64,000 nt of DNA, taken from assembly GCF_003947455.1 (NCBI RefSeq), contig NZ_QHJH01000011.1:1-64000 (forward strand). Reading direction: 5' to 3'. The notes under the pieces are model-generated. The model was not told the DNA's origin, did not search any database, and worked only from the letters and a program-made list of their open reading frames with translations. Numbering within the stretch: position 1 is the first letter of the stretch; every line of letters starts with the position of its first letter. This DNA comes from Streptomyces sp. WAC 04229 (GTDB lineage: Bacteria > Actinomycetota > Actinomycetes > Streptomycetales > Streptomycetaceae). Shown here in pieces: positions 1 through 10,826 of this stretch. A program made the translations under genes and the position numbers.

Positions 1-197
1 GGCGAGGGAGTCGGGGACGATGAGCCGCACGGCGTGGGCGTTCGGGCCCTTCCCGTCCGGGGTCCGTGCGGAGTACCGGCGGTCGGCCGGGTCGAGGACC
101 GGCTGCCGGGCGAGGAAGGACTCGTTGGCGGCGAGGAACCCCCCCCGGGGGGGGCGGTGGTGGGCGCGGGGACAGCGGGAACGGGTACGTCTCGCAC
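1..197 (-). CDS. Unknown protein, N-terminal part only, frame broken at a C8/G8 tract
   Basis: Only the first 65 or so codons lie in the window. A GTG at 197 follows a strong ribosome binding site (GGAGG, complement of 205-209, 7 nt spacing). The first 14 codons are in one frame (V-R-D-V-P-V-P-A). After the C8/G8 tract at 139-154 the coding-like frame (FLAANESFLARQPVLD, then AHAVRLIVPDSLA, with high G/C third positions) is entered only if the tract had one base more or two fewer. This is either an error in a homopolymer or a genuine frameshift. I do not recognise the family. A DasR-type palindrome lies 47 bp upstream of the start. Confidence 0.5.
   Translation of the reverse strand, partial: MRDVPVPAVPAPTTAPPGGGSSPPTSPSSPGSRSSTRPTAGTPHGPRTGRARTPTPCGSSSPTPS
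139..154. repeat. C8/G8 homopolymer tract inside a reading frame
   Basis: Eight C are followed directly by eight G, forming a perfect 16-bp palindrome. It lies early in the minus-strand gene that starts at 197 and its length decides which downstream frame is read. Confidence 0.9.
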
Positions 198-243
198 GGC
201 TCAGCCTCCGGTGGGGCGTCGGTCCGATTCGATGCGACGGCAA

Positions 244-255
244 TGGTCCGGACCA
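244..255. promoter_or_regulatory. DasR-responsive-element-like palindrome
   Basis: TGGTCCGGACCA is a perfect 12-bp palindrome. The DasR element consensus is TGGTCTAGACCA, so only the central TA is changed to CG. It lies 47 bp upstream of the minus-strand gene starting at 197 and about 330 bp upstream of the chitosanase start, in the shared intergenic region. DasR controls aminosugar use in Streptomyces, which fits a chitosanase neighbour. Binding is inferred. A possible -10 (TATGCT, 306-311) for the chitosanase lies downstream. The rest of 198-582 shows no gene I can support. Confidence 0.45.
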
Positions 256-582
256 ATATGACGCCCGTGACGCGATCACATCAAGAGGGTCGTCGCCGCG
301 TTACGTATGCTGAGTCACCTGAGGGTCGAACTCCGGGGGACCTGAGGCGGGTTCGGGCCGGAGGCACGGACCGCTGTCGTCGCAGATGCCGTGCCGGCGC
401 GGGTGGCCGGGCGCGCCGGGAGCCCTAGTGGGTCCCGGCCCGCCCGGCCCCGGTCGCACCCCCGAGGCGGGCGCGGAGGGCGAAGGCATGCTCCGTCTGG
501 CCCTGTGAAAGGTGGCCGCACGGCCGAATCGGGGACAGATGGGACCGAGTGCCCGCCCATGTCCCCCAGGAGAGGCCACATC

Positions 583-1383
583 GTGCGTGTCCAGTCGCTG
601 ACGCTGGTCGCGGCCAGTGCCGCCCTGATCGCTCCCGCGACGTTCCCCGACGCTCCGCACCCGTTCCGCGCCGACCTCCCGGCGCGCCACGTGGCCGACG
701 GCCGGTCCCAGGACGTCCCGGGGCGCGCGAACCGGTCCGGAGTCCGGATCGGACCGGTCCCGGGGGCGGCTGCCCGCCCGAAGGGGGACGAGCGGGAGGC
801 GCCGGTCCGCGCCGCCGACCTGCTGGCCGAGGTACGCGACTGCACCCCCGTCTCGCGCGGGCGCTACCGCAAGGACTCCGGGACGCCGGCGGACATCCCG
901 GTCTGCGGCAAGCGCGACGCCGTGTACTGGAAGGCAGACCTGGACGTCGACTGCGACGGAGTGCCCGGCGACCGGTGCAACAGCAGCAGCGACCCGCACT
1001 TCAGCCCCGCCACCGCGTTCACCCGGTCGGACGGCCGCCCGCTGGACGCCGAACGCCTGCCCTACGTCGTCGTGCCCGAGCCGAGCGACATCTGGGACCA
1101 CCGCGAGGACGACGTGCGCGGCGGATCGCTCGCCGCCCTCGTCCACGGGGACCGGGTGCGGTACGCGGTCGTCGGCGACATCGGCCCGCGCGACCTCATC
1201 GGCGAGGCGTCCTACGCCGCCGCGAAGGCGCTCGGCGTCCCGGCCGACCCGCACGGCGGCGGCGCGGCGTCCGACGTGACGTACATCGTCTTCAAGGGCA
1301 GCCAGGTCGAGCCCATCGAGGACCAGGAGGCCGCGGAGAAGGAGGGAGAGCGGCTGGTACGGGAGTTCATGGGCGACGACTGA
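583..1383 (+). CDS. Secreted chitosanase, glycoside hydrolase family 75
   Basis: This 266-aa protein matches the GH75 (fungal-type chitosanase) family, which hydrolyses beta-1,4-linked glucosamine chains outside the cell. The GTG at 583 is chosen because AGGAG precedes it at 568-572 and because it opens with a signal peptide (VRVQSLTLVAASAALIAPA). The frame is open further upstream but lacks a ribosome site. The family core is visible: YWKADLDVDCDG (Asp-rich catalytic region, about residues 117-128), then GDIGPRDLIGEASYAAAKAL with the conserved Asp and Glu. No carbohydrate-binding module is present. It faces the dha operon and is convergent with dhaM. A DasR-like palindrome upstream suggests aminosugar control. 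Confidence 0.85.
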   Translation: MRVQSLTLVAASAALIAPATFPDAPHPFRADLPARHVADGRSQDVPGRANRSGVRIGPVPGAAARPKGDEREAPVRAADLLAEVRDCTPVSRGRYRKDSGTPADIPVCGKRDAVYWKADLDVDCDGVPGDRCNSSSDPHFSPATAFTRSDGRPLDAERLPYVVVPEPSDIWDHREDDVRGGSLAALVHGDRVRYAVVGDIGPRDLIGEASYAAAKALGVPADPHGGGAASDVTYIVFKGSQVEPIEDQEAAEKEGERLVREFMGDD

Positions 1384-1408
1384 GACCGGGACGGCCGAGG
1401 TACGGCGC

Positions 1409-1461
1409 CCCCGCGCCGCGCGCCACGGCGGCCGGGCTCACCCGACCGCCCCGGCGCGGGG
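1409..1461. terminator. Possible bidirectional terminator
   Basis: A 10-bp inverted repeat (CCCCGCGCCG at 1409-1418, CGGCGCGGGG at 1452-1461) with a 33-nt loop lies between the convergent chitosanase and dhaM genes. No T-run follows, so support is modest. Confidence 0.35.
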
Positions 1462-1462
1462 C

Positions 1463-1873
1463 CTAGGCCTTCCGGTAGGAGTACGCCTCGCCGGCGGCCG
1501 CCTCCACGGCCGCGAGGTCGGCGCCCGTCGAGGCCGTCACCACGGCGGCCACCGCGCCCTCGACGAACGGCGCGTCCACCAGACGGGTGTGGGCCGGGAG
1601 TTCGTCGCCTTCGGCGAGCAGCGCCTTGACGGTGAGTACCGCGCTGCCGAGGTCGGTGAGGACGGCGACGCCCGCACCCCGGTCCACGGACGCGGCGGCC
1701 GCCGACACCAGCTCGGAACTGGTGCCGAACTCGCCGGACGCGGTGCCGCCCGCCGGGGCGACGGGGACGGCCGCGCCGCCGCCCGACAGCGCCTTCGCCA
1801 GTTCCGCCACGGACGCGGCGACCGCGGCGCTGTGCGACACCAGCACGATCCCGACCAGCTTCTCGTCACTCAC
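1463..1873 (-). CDS. dhaM: Dihydroxyacetone kinase phosphotransfer subunit DhaM
   Basis: A 136-aa EIIA-mannose-type domain that passes phosphate from the PTS (HPr) to DhaL-bound ADP. The phosphorylated histidine is His14 in GIVLVSHSAAVA. The helix after VLTDLGSAVLTVKALL is typical of this fold. The protein is only the EIIA domain; longer DhaM proteins carry fused HPr and EI-like domains, so this one must use the general PTS proteins. The GTG start at 1873 overlaps the dhaL stop by 8 bp, indicating translational coupling as the last gene of dhaKLM. Confidence 0.9.
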   Translation of the reverse strand: MSDEKLVGIVLVSHSAAVAASVAELAKALSGGGAAVPVAPAGGTASGEFGTSSELVSAAAASVDRGAGVAVLTDLGSAVLTVKALLAEGDELPAHTRLVDAPFVEGAVAAVVTASTGADLAAVEAAAGEAYSYRKA

Positions 1874-2465
1874 CGGCCGCCTCCTGCAGCGCCGCGACGA
1901 GCAGTGCCGCCGAGGTGGCGCCGGGATCCTGGTGCCCGATGCTGCGCTCGCCGAGGTAGCTCGCCCTGCCCTTGCGGGCCTGCAACGGCGTGGTCGCCTC
2001 GGCCCCCTCCTCGGCCGCCGTGCGCGCCGCGGCGAACGAGTCACCGAGGGCGTCCACGGCCGGCACCAGGGCGTCGATCATCGTCTTGTCGCCCGGCGCG
2101 GCACCTCCGAGCGTCATGACGGCGTCCACACCCGTCCGGAAAGCCTCCGCCAACTGCTCCCGGCTGACCTCGGGCGCGTCCCCGAGTGACTTGCCGGTAC
2201 GGCGCAGCAGCGTCCCGTACAGCGGTCCCGAGGCACCGCCGACGGTGGAGATGAGCCGGCGCCCGGCGAGGATCAGGACCGCGCCGGGGGTGTCCGGCGC
2301 CTCCTTCTCCAACGCGGCCGCCACGTCCCTGAACCCCCGCTGGAGGTTGCTGCCGTGGTCGGCGTCGCCGATGGGCGAGTCGAGGGCGGTGAGCCGTTCC
2401 GCCTCGCGGTCGACGGACGCGGTGGTGACCGTCATCCAGCGGCGGAAGAAGTCGGCGTCGAGCAC
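1866..2465 (-). CDS. dhaL: Dihydroxyacetone kinase ADP-binding subunit DhaL
   Basis: This 199-aa protein is the nucleotide-binding subunit of PTS-dependent dihydroxyacetone kinase. It holds a permanently bound ADP that DhaM rephosphorylates, and it transfers phosphate to the substrate on DhaK. The Mg/ADP site is visible as SPIGDADHGSN (residues 30-40), and further conserved blocks are TVGGASGPLYG, APGDKTMIDAL and ARKGRASYLGERSIGHQDPG. Length equals that of the family. It lies 49 nt after dhaK and overlaps dhaM by 8 bp. Confidence 0.95.
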   Translation of the reverse strand: MLDADFFRRWMTVTTASVDREAERLTALDSPIGDADHGSNLQRGFRDVAAALEKEAPDTPGAVLILAGRRLISTVGGASGPLYGTLLRRTGKSLGDAPEVSREQLAEAFRTGVDAVMTLGGAAPGDKTMIDALVPAVDALGDSFAAARTAAEEGAEATTPLQARKGRASYLGERSIGHQDPGATSAALLVAALQEAAGE

Positions 2466-2514
2466 AGTGTCTCCTTGCCTGGTAGGTACGTTGCGATCCC
2501 TTCCCCGTCCACCG

Positions 2515-3507
2515 TCACATGCCCCACCTCAGTCCGGGGGTGCTCACCGGCGCGTCCCACAGTGCGAGCAGCTCCTCGTCGATCTCGCACAGGGTGACGG
2601 AGGCGCCCGCCATGTCGAGGGAGGTGACGTAGTTGCCGACGAGCGTACGGGCGACGGCGACTCCGCGCCCCCGGAGGATGCGCTGCACCTCGGCATTGAA
2701 GCCGTACAGCTCGAGGAGCGGCGTCGCGCCCATGCCGTTGACCAGCACGAGGACCGGGTTGCGCGGCGCGAGGTCGGTGAGGACCGCGTCCACGGCGGCC
2801 TCGGCGATCTCGCCCGAGGTCATCATGGGACGGCGCTCACGGCCGGGCTCCCCGTGGATACCGATGCCCAGTTCCAGTTCACCCGCCGGGAGGTCGAAGG
2901 TCGGGGTGCCCTTGGCGGGCGTGGTGACGGCGCTGAGCGCGAAGCCGAAGCTGCGGGAGCTGTCGTTGACCCGCCGGGCGAGCGATTCCACCTGCTCCAG
3001 CGGCCGTCCCTCCTGCGCGGCGGCCCCGGCGATCTTCTCCACGAACAGCGTCGCGCCCGTGCCGCGCCGCCCGGCCGTGTAGAGGCTGTCCGTCACCGCG
3101 ACGTCGTCATTGACCAGCACCTTCGCGACCTGGATGCCCTCGTCCTCGGCCAGCTCGGCGGCCATGTCGAAGTTGAGCACGTCACCGGTGTAGTTCTTGA
3201 CCACGAACAACACCCCGGCCCCGCTGTCCACGGCCGCCGCGGCCCGCACCATCTGGTCCGGTACCGGCGAGGTGAACACCTCACCCGGACAGGCGGCCGC
3301 GAGCATCCCGGGCCCCACGAACCCGCCGTGCAGCGGCTCGTGCCCGGACCCTCCCCCCGACACCAACGCCACCTGCCCCGCCACGGGCGCGTCCCGCCGC
3401 ACGATCACCCGGTTCTCGACATCCACGGCCAGCTCCGGATGGGCGGCCGCCATACCGCGCAACGCGTCCGCGACCACGGTCTCGGGGACGTTGATGAGCA
3501 TCTTCAC
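2515..3507 (-). CDS. dhaK: Dihydroxyacetone kinase substrate-binding subunit DhaK
   Basis: A 330-aa substrate-binding subunit that holds dihydroxyacetone covalently on a histidine. That residue is His218 in LELGIGIHGEPG, the same number as in the E. coli enzyme. Glycine-rich VSGGGSGHEP (49-58) and VKNYTGD (103-109) are also typical. The GTG at 3507 is preferred over the ATG two codons later because AGGAGG (complement of 3513-3518) is correctly placed for it. It heads the dhaKLM operon, which yields dihydroxyacetone phosphate for glycolysis. No DhaR, DhaS or glycerol dehydrogenase gene is adjacent. Confidence 0.95.
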   Translation of the reverse strand: MKMLINVPETVVADALRGMAAAHPELAVDVENRVIVRRDAPVAGQVALVSGGGSGHEPLHGGFVGPGMLAAACPGEVFTSPVPDQMVRAAAAVDSGAGVLFVVKNYTGDVLNFDMAAELAEDEGIQVAKVLVNDDVAVTDSLYTAGRRGTGATLFVEKIAGAAAQEGRPLEQVESLARRVNDSSRSFGFALSAVTTPAKGTPTFDLPAGELELGIGIHGEPGRERRPMMTSGEIAEAAVDAVLTDLAPRNPVLVLVNGMGATPLLELYGFNAEVQRILRGRGVAVARTLVGNYVTSLDMAGASVTLCEIDEELLALWDAPVSTPGLRWGM

Positions 3508-3905
3508 GGGTACCTCCTACGTAAGTCAGCAGTTGGGTGTTTGACCTTTTTGCCGGCCAGAGTGGCAGAGATCAGTTTGTGAGGTGGCGAGTCGACTGCA
3601 GATCGACACGGGTCCTGCAGGGGCAGTATCGACCTTGCGACCGCGAAGGTCACGGGAGGCTACGTCTGCAGAGGCCAGGGAATACCGGTCTGGCAGATAC
3701 GGCCGACCGCAGGATCTGTCACAGAAAGATCAGCGCGAACGTTGACACGGTGCTTGTCCGGCGAGCACCCGGTGAGTTGGACGGCGGCCGCTGGGTACAC
3801 GGGCCGTCGGCACCAGGCCGGGAGCGGTGTGAGGCCGTGTGAGGCCGTGTGAGGAGCGCGCATGTGCGGGCCCTCGGCGCGCGATGATGCAGCGAGGAGC
3901 AGGTC
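3508..3905. other. 398-bp intergenic region between dhaK and an F420-type oxidoreductase
   Basis: This divergent region must contain the dhaK promoter and that of the next gene. A TTGACA hexamer occurs near 3739-3744 on the plus strand without a convincing -10. A perfect 10-bp tandem unit, GTGTGAGGCC, occurs twice at 3827-3846 followed by a partial third copy to 3856. No coding sequence is supported. Confidence 0.5.
3827..3856 (+). repeat. 10-bp tandem repeat, three units
   Basis: GTGTGAGGCC at 3827-3836 and 3837-3846 is followed by GTGTGAGGAG at 3847-3856, ending 50 bp before the start of the oxidoreductase gene. The 10-bp period could stack protein binding on one face of the helix. Confidence 0.7.
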
Positions 3906-4865
3906 ATGACGAGTTTCGGATACTTCCTGGCGAGCGAGGAATTCACACCCGCCGAGCTGCTGGAGCAGGCACGCGCCGCGGAACAGGCGGGGTTCACCCG
4001 TCTGGCCATCTCCGACCACTACCACCCCTGGACGGGTGAGCAGGGGCAGAGCCCCTTCGTCTGGTCGATGATCGGTGCGCTGGCCCAGGTGACGTCGCTG
4101 CCGGTGACGACATTCGTGACCTGTCCCACCATCCGCATGCACCCGGCCGTCAACGCCCAGGCGGTCGCCACCTCCGGTGTACTCACCGGCAACCGCTTCC
4201 GCTTCGGCGTGGGCAGCGGAGAGGCGCTCAACGAGCACATCCTCGGTGACGACTGGCCCGCTGTCGATGTACGTCTCGAAATGCTGGAAGAGGCGGTGCA
4301 GGTCATCCGGAGTCTGCAGAGCGGTGAGGAGGTCACCCACCGCGGCAAGCACTACACGGTGGAGAACGCCCGCCTGTACACGGTGCCCGATGAGCCCGTT
4401 CCCATCTACGTCTCCGGGTTCGGCCCCAAGGCCGCGGCGGTGGCGGGCCGGATCGGGGACGGGTTCGTCACGATGTCGCCGGACGCGGACCTCGTGGGGC
4501 AGTTCCGACGCGCGGGTGGCGGCCAGAAGCCCGTACTGGGCGGCATGAAGGTGTGCTGGGGTACCGACCGGGGGCAGGCGGTGAAGACGGCCCACCGGCT
4601 GTGGCCGACCCAGTTCCTGCCGGGTGAACTCGGGCAGGTGCTGCCCGACCCGGCCCACTTCGAGCAGGCGTCGACGCTCGTGACCGAGGAGGCCGTCGCC
4701 GAGGGCATGGTCTGCGGCGACGACGTGGACGAGCACGTCCGCGCCGTGGCGGCGTACGTCGACGCGGGATTCGACGAGGTGTACGTCGGTCAGATCGGGC
4801 CCGACCAGCAGGGCTTCTTCGACTTCTACCGCAGCGACGTCCTGCCCCGCCTCGACGGACAGTGA
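3906..4865 (+). CDS. LLM-class F420-dependent oxidoreductase (G6PDH-like subfamily)
   Basis: A 319-aa luciferase-like TIM-barrel protein of the F420-dependent glucose-6-phosphate-dehydrogenase-like group. It probably transfers hydride to or from coenzyme F420; its substrate is unknown. Typical blocks are TRLAISDHYHPW (residues 38-49), NRFRFGVGSGEALNEHILG and VPIYVSGFGPKAA, and the C-terminal DEVYVGQIGPDQQGFFDFY is characteristic of the subfamily. The ATG has GAGGAG 6 nt upstream. It stands alone, with a decayed SDR gene converging on it. Confidence 0.88.
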   Translation: MTSFGYFLASEEFTPAELLEQARAAEQAGFTRLAISDHYHPWTGEQGQSPFVWSMIGALAQVTSLPVTTFVTCPTIRMHPAVNAQAVATSGVLTGNRFRFGVGSGEALNEHILGDDWPAVDVRLEMLEEAVQVIRSLQSGEEVTHRGKHYTVENARLYTVPDEPVPIYVSGFGPKAAAVAGRIGDGFVTMSPDADLVGQFRRAGGGQKPVLGGMKVCWGTDRGQAVKTAHRLWPTQFLPGELGQVLPDPAHFEQASTLVTEEAVAEGMVCGDDVDEHVRAVAAYVDAGFDEVYVGQIGPDQQGFFDFYRSDVLPRLDGQ

Positions 4866-4879
4866 CCCCGAACGGCGTC

Positions 4880-5400
4880 GTGGGCCTGGTAGCCGACGCA
4901 TTCGCAGCCGCGGTCCGGCTGTCCGGCGCGAGCCCTGCCGTCGTAGCAGCCCTGCGGACGAGAGAGGATCCCGCGCGCCTCCGGCCTGTGGCGAGCAGGG
5001 TCAGCACGGTGGACGCACCCACCCAGTACTCGCGACGCCGCGGATGGTCGGCGGCCCGCAGCACGGCGCGGGCCGCGACCTCCGGCTGATAGAGCGGGGG
5101 CACCGGTCGGGCGTGCCGGGGCAGGTGGCTGCGCAGCCAGGAGAACTGAGGGGTGTTGACGGCGGGCATCTGGACCATCGTCACGCGGACGGAGGACTTG
5201 TCGTGCTGTAGCTCGCAGCGCACCGACTCGGTGAAGCCCTGGATGGCGTGCTTGGCGCCACGGTAGGCGTTTTAGAGGGGGGATTCCGCGGTACGCGAGT
5301 GCGGAACCGACCTGCACCCGATGGCACCGTGGTCCCGCGCGAGCATGTGGTCGAGCGCCGCCCGGGTTCCGTGCACGTGACCCAGGTAGGTCGACCTCTC
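4880..5400 (-). pseudogene. Decayed short-chain dehydrogenase (SDR)
   Basis: Fragments of one SDR appear in changing frames. They read STYLGHVHGTRAALDHMLAR (about 5341-5400), VQVGSALAYRGIP (about 5281-5325), then AYRGAKHAIQGFTESV with the YxxxK-type active-site segment and REYWVGASTVLTLLA near 5010. A 2-bp surplus (or 1-bp loss) near 5325 and a TAA in place of the usual Gln codon just before AYRGAK break the frame. More shifts follow at the 3' end. The N-terminal Rossmann nucleotide site is missing. It is convergent with the intact oxidoreductase and lies beside a TetR remnant. Confidence 0.75.
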
Positions 5401-5544
5401 GTCTGGCTCTGGGTACCGGGGGCCGCATCGGCACTCGGGCAGGAGGGCCACGAGAGGACTCGGCTGCGGGCCGCCTCGCGCAAGGTTCGTGATCTTCGGG
5501 TTCCCCCGGATGGTGCTCTCCTGCGGGGCGACTCAGAGGCGGGC

Positions 5545-5685
5545 GCCCGGCGCGAGGCGGTGGTGACAGAGACGTATCCGCACCTCGCTGCCACCCTGCC
5601 GGTGCTCACCGGCACGGACTTCACGGCGCGCTTCGAGTTCGGCAGGCGGCTGCTCCTGGACGGACTGCGTGCCGCCCGGCGGTGA
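5545..5685 (+). pseudogene. C-terminal remnant of a TetR-family regulator
   Basis: The last 46 or so codons read YPHLAATLPVLTGTDFTARF and FGRRLLLDGLRAARR before a TGA at 5683. This is the usual C-terminal end of a TetR/AcrR ligand-binding domain. No helix-turn-helix region is found upstream, where 5400-5545 looks non-coding. It was probably the regulator of the adjacent decayed SDR. Confidence 0.55.
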
Positions 5686-5808
5686 GGCCGGTGGCTCTGA
5701 CCCGCATTGGACGTCACCGCAACCAGGCGCTTGGGCGTCCAGACCGCTGCTTCGCCAGTAGGTCAACAATGGCCCGGCGACGGCGGGAGCCGCCGACGGC
5801 CGGGACGG

Positions 5809-6825
5809 TCACTGAGAGGAGGCGGGTGGTGCAGGGACGGCTGTGTCGTTGGTGAACGCGTCCAGGATGCGTTCCGCCGCCAGGGTCGCGGTCAATCCGC
5901 CCTCCCGCACCTGCTGTTCGAGCCCCGGAGCCAGCGACCGGACGGCCGGGTCGGCGTGCAGGCGGCCCAGCAGTTCGTCGCGGACCATGCTCCAGACCCA
6001 GTCGACCTGCTGGGTGCGGCGCTTGGCGGCGAGGCGGCCGGTGGAGTCCAGCAGGGTGCGGTGCTGCTCCAGGCGCTCCCAGACGGTGTCGAGCGCGGTC
6101 GACTCGCGTGCGCTGCAACTGAGCACCGGCGGCGTCCAGAAGGCGTCCTTGCCGTGCATCAGCCGCAGGGCGCCCGCCAGTTCACGTGCCGCCGTGCGGG
6201 CGTCGCGTTCGTGCGGGCCGTCCGCCTTGTTGACGGCGATCACGTCCGCGAGTTCCAGCACGCCCTTCTTGATGCCCTGCAACTGGTCGCCGGTGCGGGC
6301 CAGGGTGAGCAGCAGGAAGGAGTCGACCATGTCGGCGACGGCCGTCTCGGACTGGCCCACGCCGACCGTCTCCACCAGCACCACGTCGTAGCCGGCGGCC
6401 TCCATGACCACGATCGACTCGCGGGTCGCCTTCGCGACCCCGCCGAGCGTCCCCGCGGTGGGGGAGGGGCGGACGAACGCCGCCGGGTCGACGGCCAGGC
6501 GCTCCATCCGGGTCTTGTCGCCGAGGATCGATCCACCGGTCCGGCTCGACGACGGGTCGACGGCGAGGACGGCGACCCGGTGGCCGAGCCCGGTCAGCAT
6601 CGTGCCGAAGGCGTCGATGAACGTCGACTTGCCGACGCCCGGCACGCCGCTGATCCCGATCCGCCGGGCCGTGCCGCTGTGCGGCAGCAATTTCGTCAGC
6701 AACTGCTGGGCGAGCGTACGGTGCTGGGGACGGGTGGACTCGACGAGGGTGATCGCGCGGGCGACGACCGCGCGCTTGCCGTCCAGGACGCCCTTGACGT
6801 AGGCGTCGAGTTCGAGGGCCATCAC
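5809..6825 (-). CDS. meaB: Methylmalonyl-CoA mutase-associated GTPase MeaB
   Basis: A G3E-family GTPase of about 338 aa that chaperones adenosylcobalamin loading and reactivation of methylmalonyl-CoA mutase. It shows the P-loop GVPGVGKST (about 60-68), AVDPSSSRTGGSILGDKTRM (Walker B and switch region) and NKAD (base recognition). Two starts are possible, GTG at 6825 or ATG at 6822. It is the third gene of mutA-mutB-meaB, beginning 9 nt after the mutB stop, which matches its role. Confidence 0.95.
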   Translation of the reverse strand: MMALELDAYVKGVLDGKRAVVARAITLVESTRPQHRTLAQQLLTKLLPHSGTARRIGISGVPGVGKSTFIDAFGTMLTGLGHRVAVLAVDPSSSRTGGSILGDKTRMERLAVDPAAFVRPSPTAGTLGGVAKATRESIVVMEAAGYDVVLVETVGVGQSETAVADMVDSFLLLTLARTGDQLQGIKKGVLELADVIAVNKADGPHERDARTAARELAGALRLMHGKDAFWTPPVLSCSARESTALDTVWERLEQHRTLLDSTGRLAAKRRTQQVDWVWSMVRDELLGRLHADPAVRSLAPGLEQQVREGGLTATLAAERILDAFTNDTAVPAPPASSQ

Positions 6826-6834
6826 GTCACCGGC

Positions 6835-9014
<2,180 letters not shown>

Positions 9015-9015
<1 letters not shown>

Positions 9016-10826
9016 CAGGACACTCCCATGCGGTCGAGGGTGGCGGACAGCACGGCGACGGCGTCGCAGCCCGCGAAGACGTAGGTGTCCACGCCCGGGT
9101 ACGGGCCCGGACGGCCCGCGAGGAACACGTGCTCGGCGCCCGCCTCGCGCAACGCGGCGGCGGTGGACTCGGCCTGCTCCCCGTACAGCGTGTCGCTGGA
9201 GCACAGGCACACCTCCCGCGCCCCGCTCTCACCGAAGTCCCCCTCGGTGACGGTTTCGATGCCGCCGGCCTGGAAGAGGTTGGCGGCGAAGGTGAGCCGG
9301 GCGGTGTGGGCGGCGGCCGGGCCGAGCGCGGTCAGGTGGACACGGGGCCGGGCGCCGGTCGCGGCCAGGTGGGCATCGGAGCGGGCGCGCAGCGCCTCGA
9401 ACGCCTCGTCCCGCCGCACCCGGGGCAGGCCCCCGGACGGAGGTTCGGGCGCGGGCTCGCGCACGACGGGTTTCTCGGCCAGGTGCGGGAACTCGCTGAC
9501 CCCGGTGACCGGTTCCCGCCGCTTCGCCAGCTTCGCGCTGCGCACGGCCCAGGTGTCCGCCAGCCGTTCGCCGACCGTCCCGGAGCGCAGGGCGGCCGCC
9601 TGCCCGCCCGCCCGCTCGATGTCCTGGAAGAACGTCCAGGCGGCGTGGGCCAGTTCGTCGGTCAGCCGTTCCACGTACCAGGAACCGCCCGCCGGGTCGA
9701 TCACCCGGGTCAGGTGCGACTCCTCGATCAGGATGGTGGAGGTGTTGCGGGCGATACGCCGCGCGAACGCGTCCGGCAGACCGAGCGCGTGGTCGAAGGG
9801 GAGCACGGTCACGGCGTCGGCGCCGCCCGTCCCGGCGGCCAGGGCGGCGACCGTGGTGCGCAGCATGTTCACCCACGGGTCGCGGCGTGTCATCATCACC
9901 GGCGACGTCACCGCGTGCTGCAGTTGCGCGCCCTCGCGCGGCGCGCCGCAGACCTCGGCCACGCGCGCCCACAGCCGGCGTGCGGCACGCAGCTTGGCGA
10001 TGGTCAGGAACTGGTCGGCGGTCGCGGCGTACCGGAACTCCAGCTGGGCGAGGGACTGGGCCATGTCCAGTCCGGCCGCCGTCAGTTCGCGCAGATAGGC
10101 CAGGCCTGTCGCCAGGGAGCAGCCCAGCTCCTGCGCGGCCGAGCCACCGGCCTCGTGGTAGGGCAGCGCGTCCACGGTCAGGGCCCGCATTCCGGGGTGG
10201 CGCTCGGCGCACAGCCGGGCCAGCTCGGTCACGGGCGCGGTCTCGTACGACCTGCCGGTACGGGCCTCGTGGCCCAGCGGATCGCCGCCGAGGTTGCCCC
10301 GCACGGTGTCCGCCGGGACGCCCCGCTCCTCGTGCAGGCGCAACAGGGCACGCGCGGCCGGCTCGAAGGCGTCGCCCGCCTCCAGGACGACGGGAGCCAG
10401 GTCGAGGTAGACGCCGTCGAGGGCGCCGTCGAGCGCGGTGACCGGGATGCCGGCGGACTCGCCGACGACCAGCCACAGGGAGGTGACACCGTTCTCGAGG
10501 TCGGTCATGACCGACGCTCCCTCGGCCACGGTGTGCCGCTGGCGCACGTCCCAGCCGCCGATGCGGGCGGCCTGGGCGCGGCCGCCGCGCACGAAGGGCG
10601 CGAGGCCCGGCAGACCGGGGTCGGGGGCGGCGTCGCGCGCGGTGTACAGGGGCCGTACCCGCAGGCCGTCCTCGAGCGCGGTGGACAGGGCGTCCTCCGC
10701 CTCGTCGTCCGGCACCTCCCTGCCCGACTTGCGCAGCACGCCCGCCACCAGGTGCTGCCACTGCTCGTGTGTCGGGTGCGGGAACTCGGCTGCGAGGTCG
10801 AGTCCGTCGTCAGGCAGGAGCGTCAT
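9015..10826 (-). CDS. mutA: Methylmalonyl-CoA mutase small (beta) subunit
   Basis: This 603-aa partner of MutB is homologous to it but catalytically silent. Its mutase domain is recognisable ([60 protein letters not shown]). The C-terminal flavodoxin-like domain lacks DxHxxG, as is normal for this subunit. It is the first gene of mutA-mutB-meaB. The upstream region 10827-11261 holds inverted repeats but no recognisable cobalamin riboswitch. Confidence 0.95.

Noticed and set aside
5248..5685. Single gene of 145 residues on the plus strand
   Set aside because: Only the last 46 or so residues resemble TetR; the N-terminal part is the antisense of the SDR remnant.
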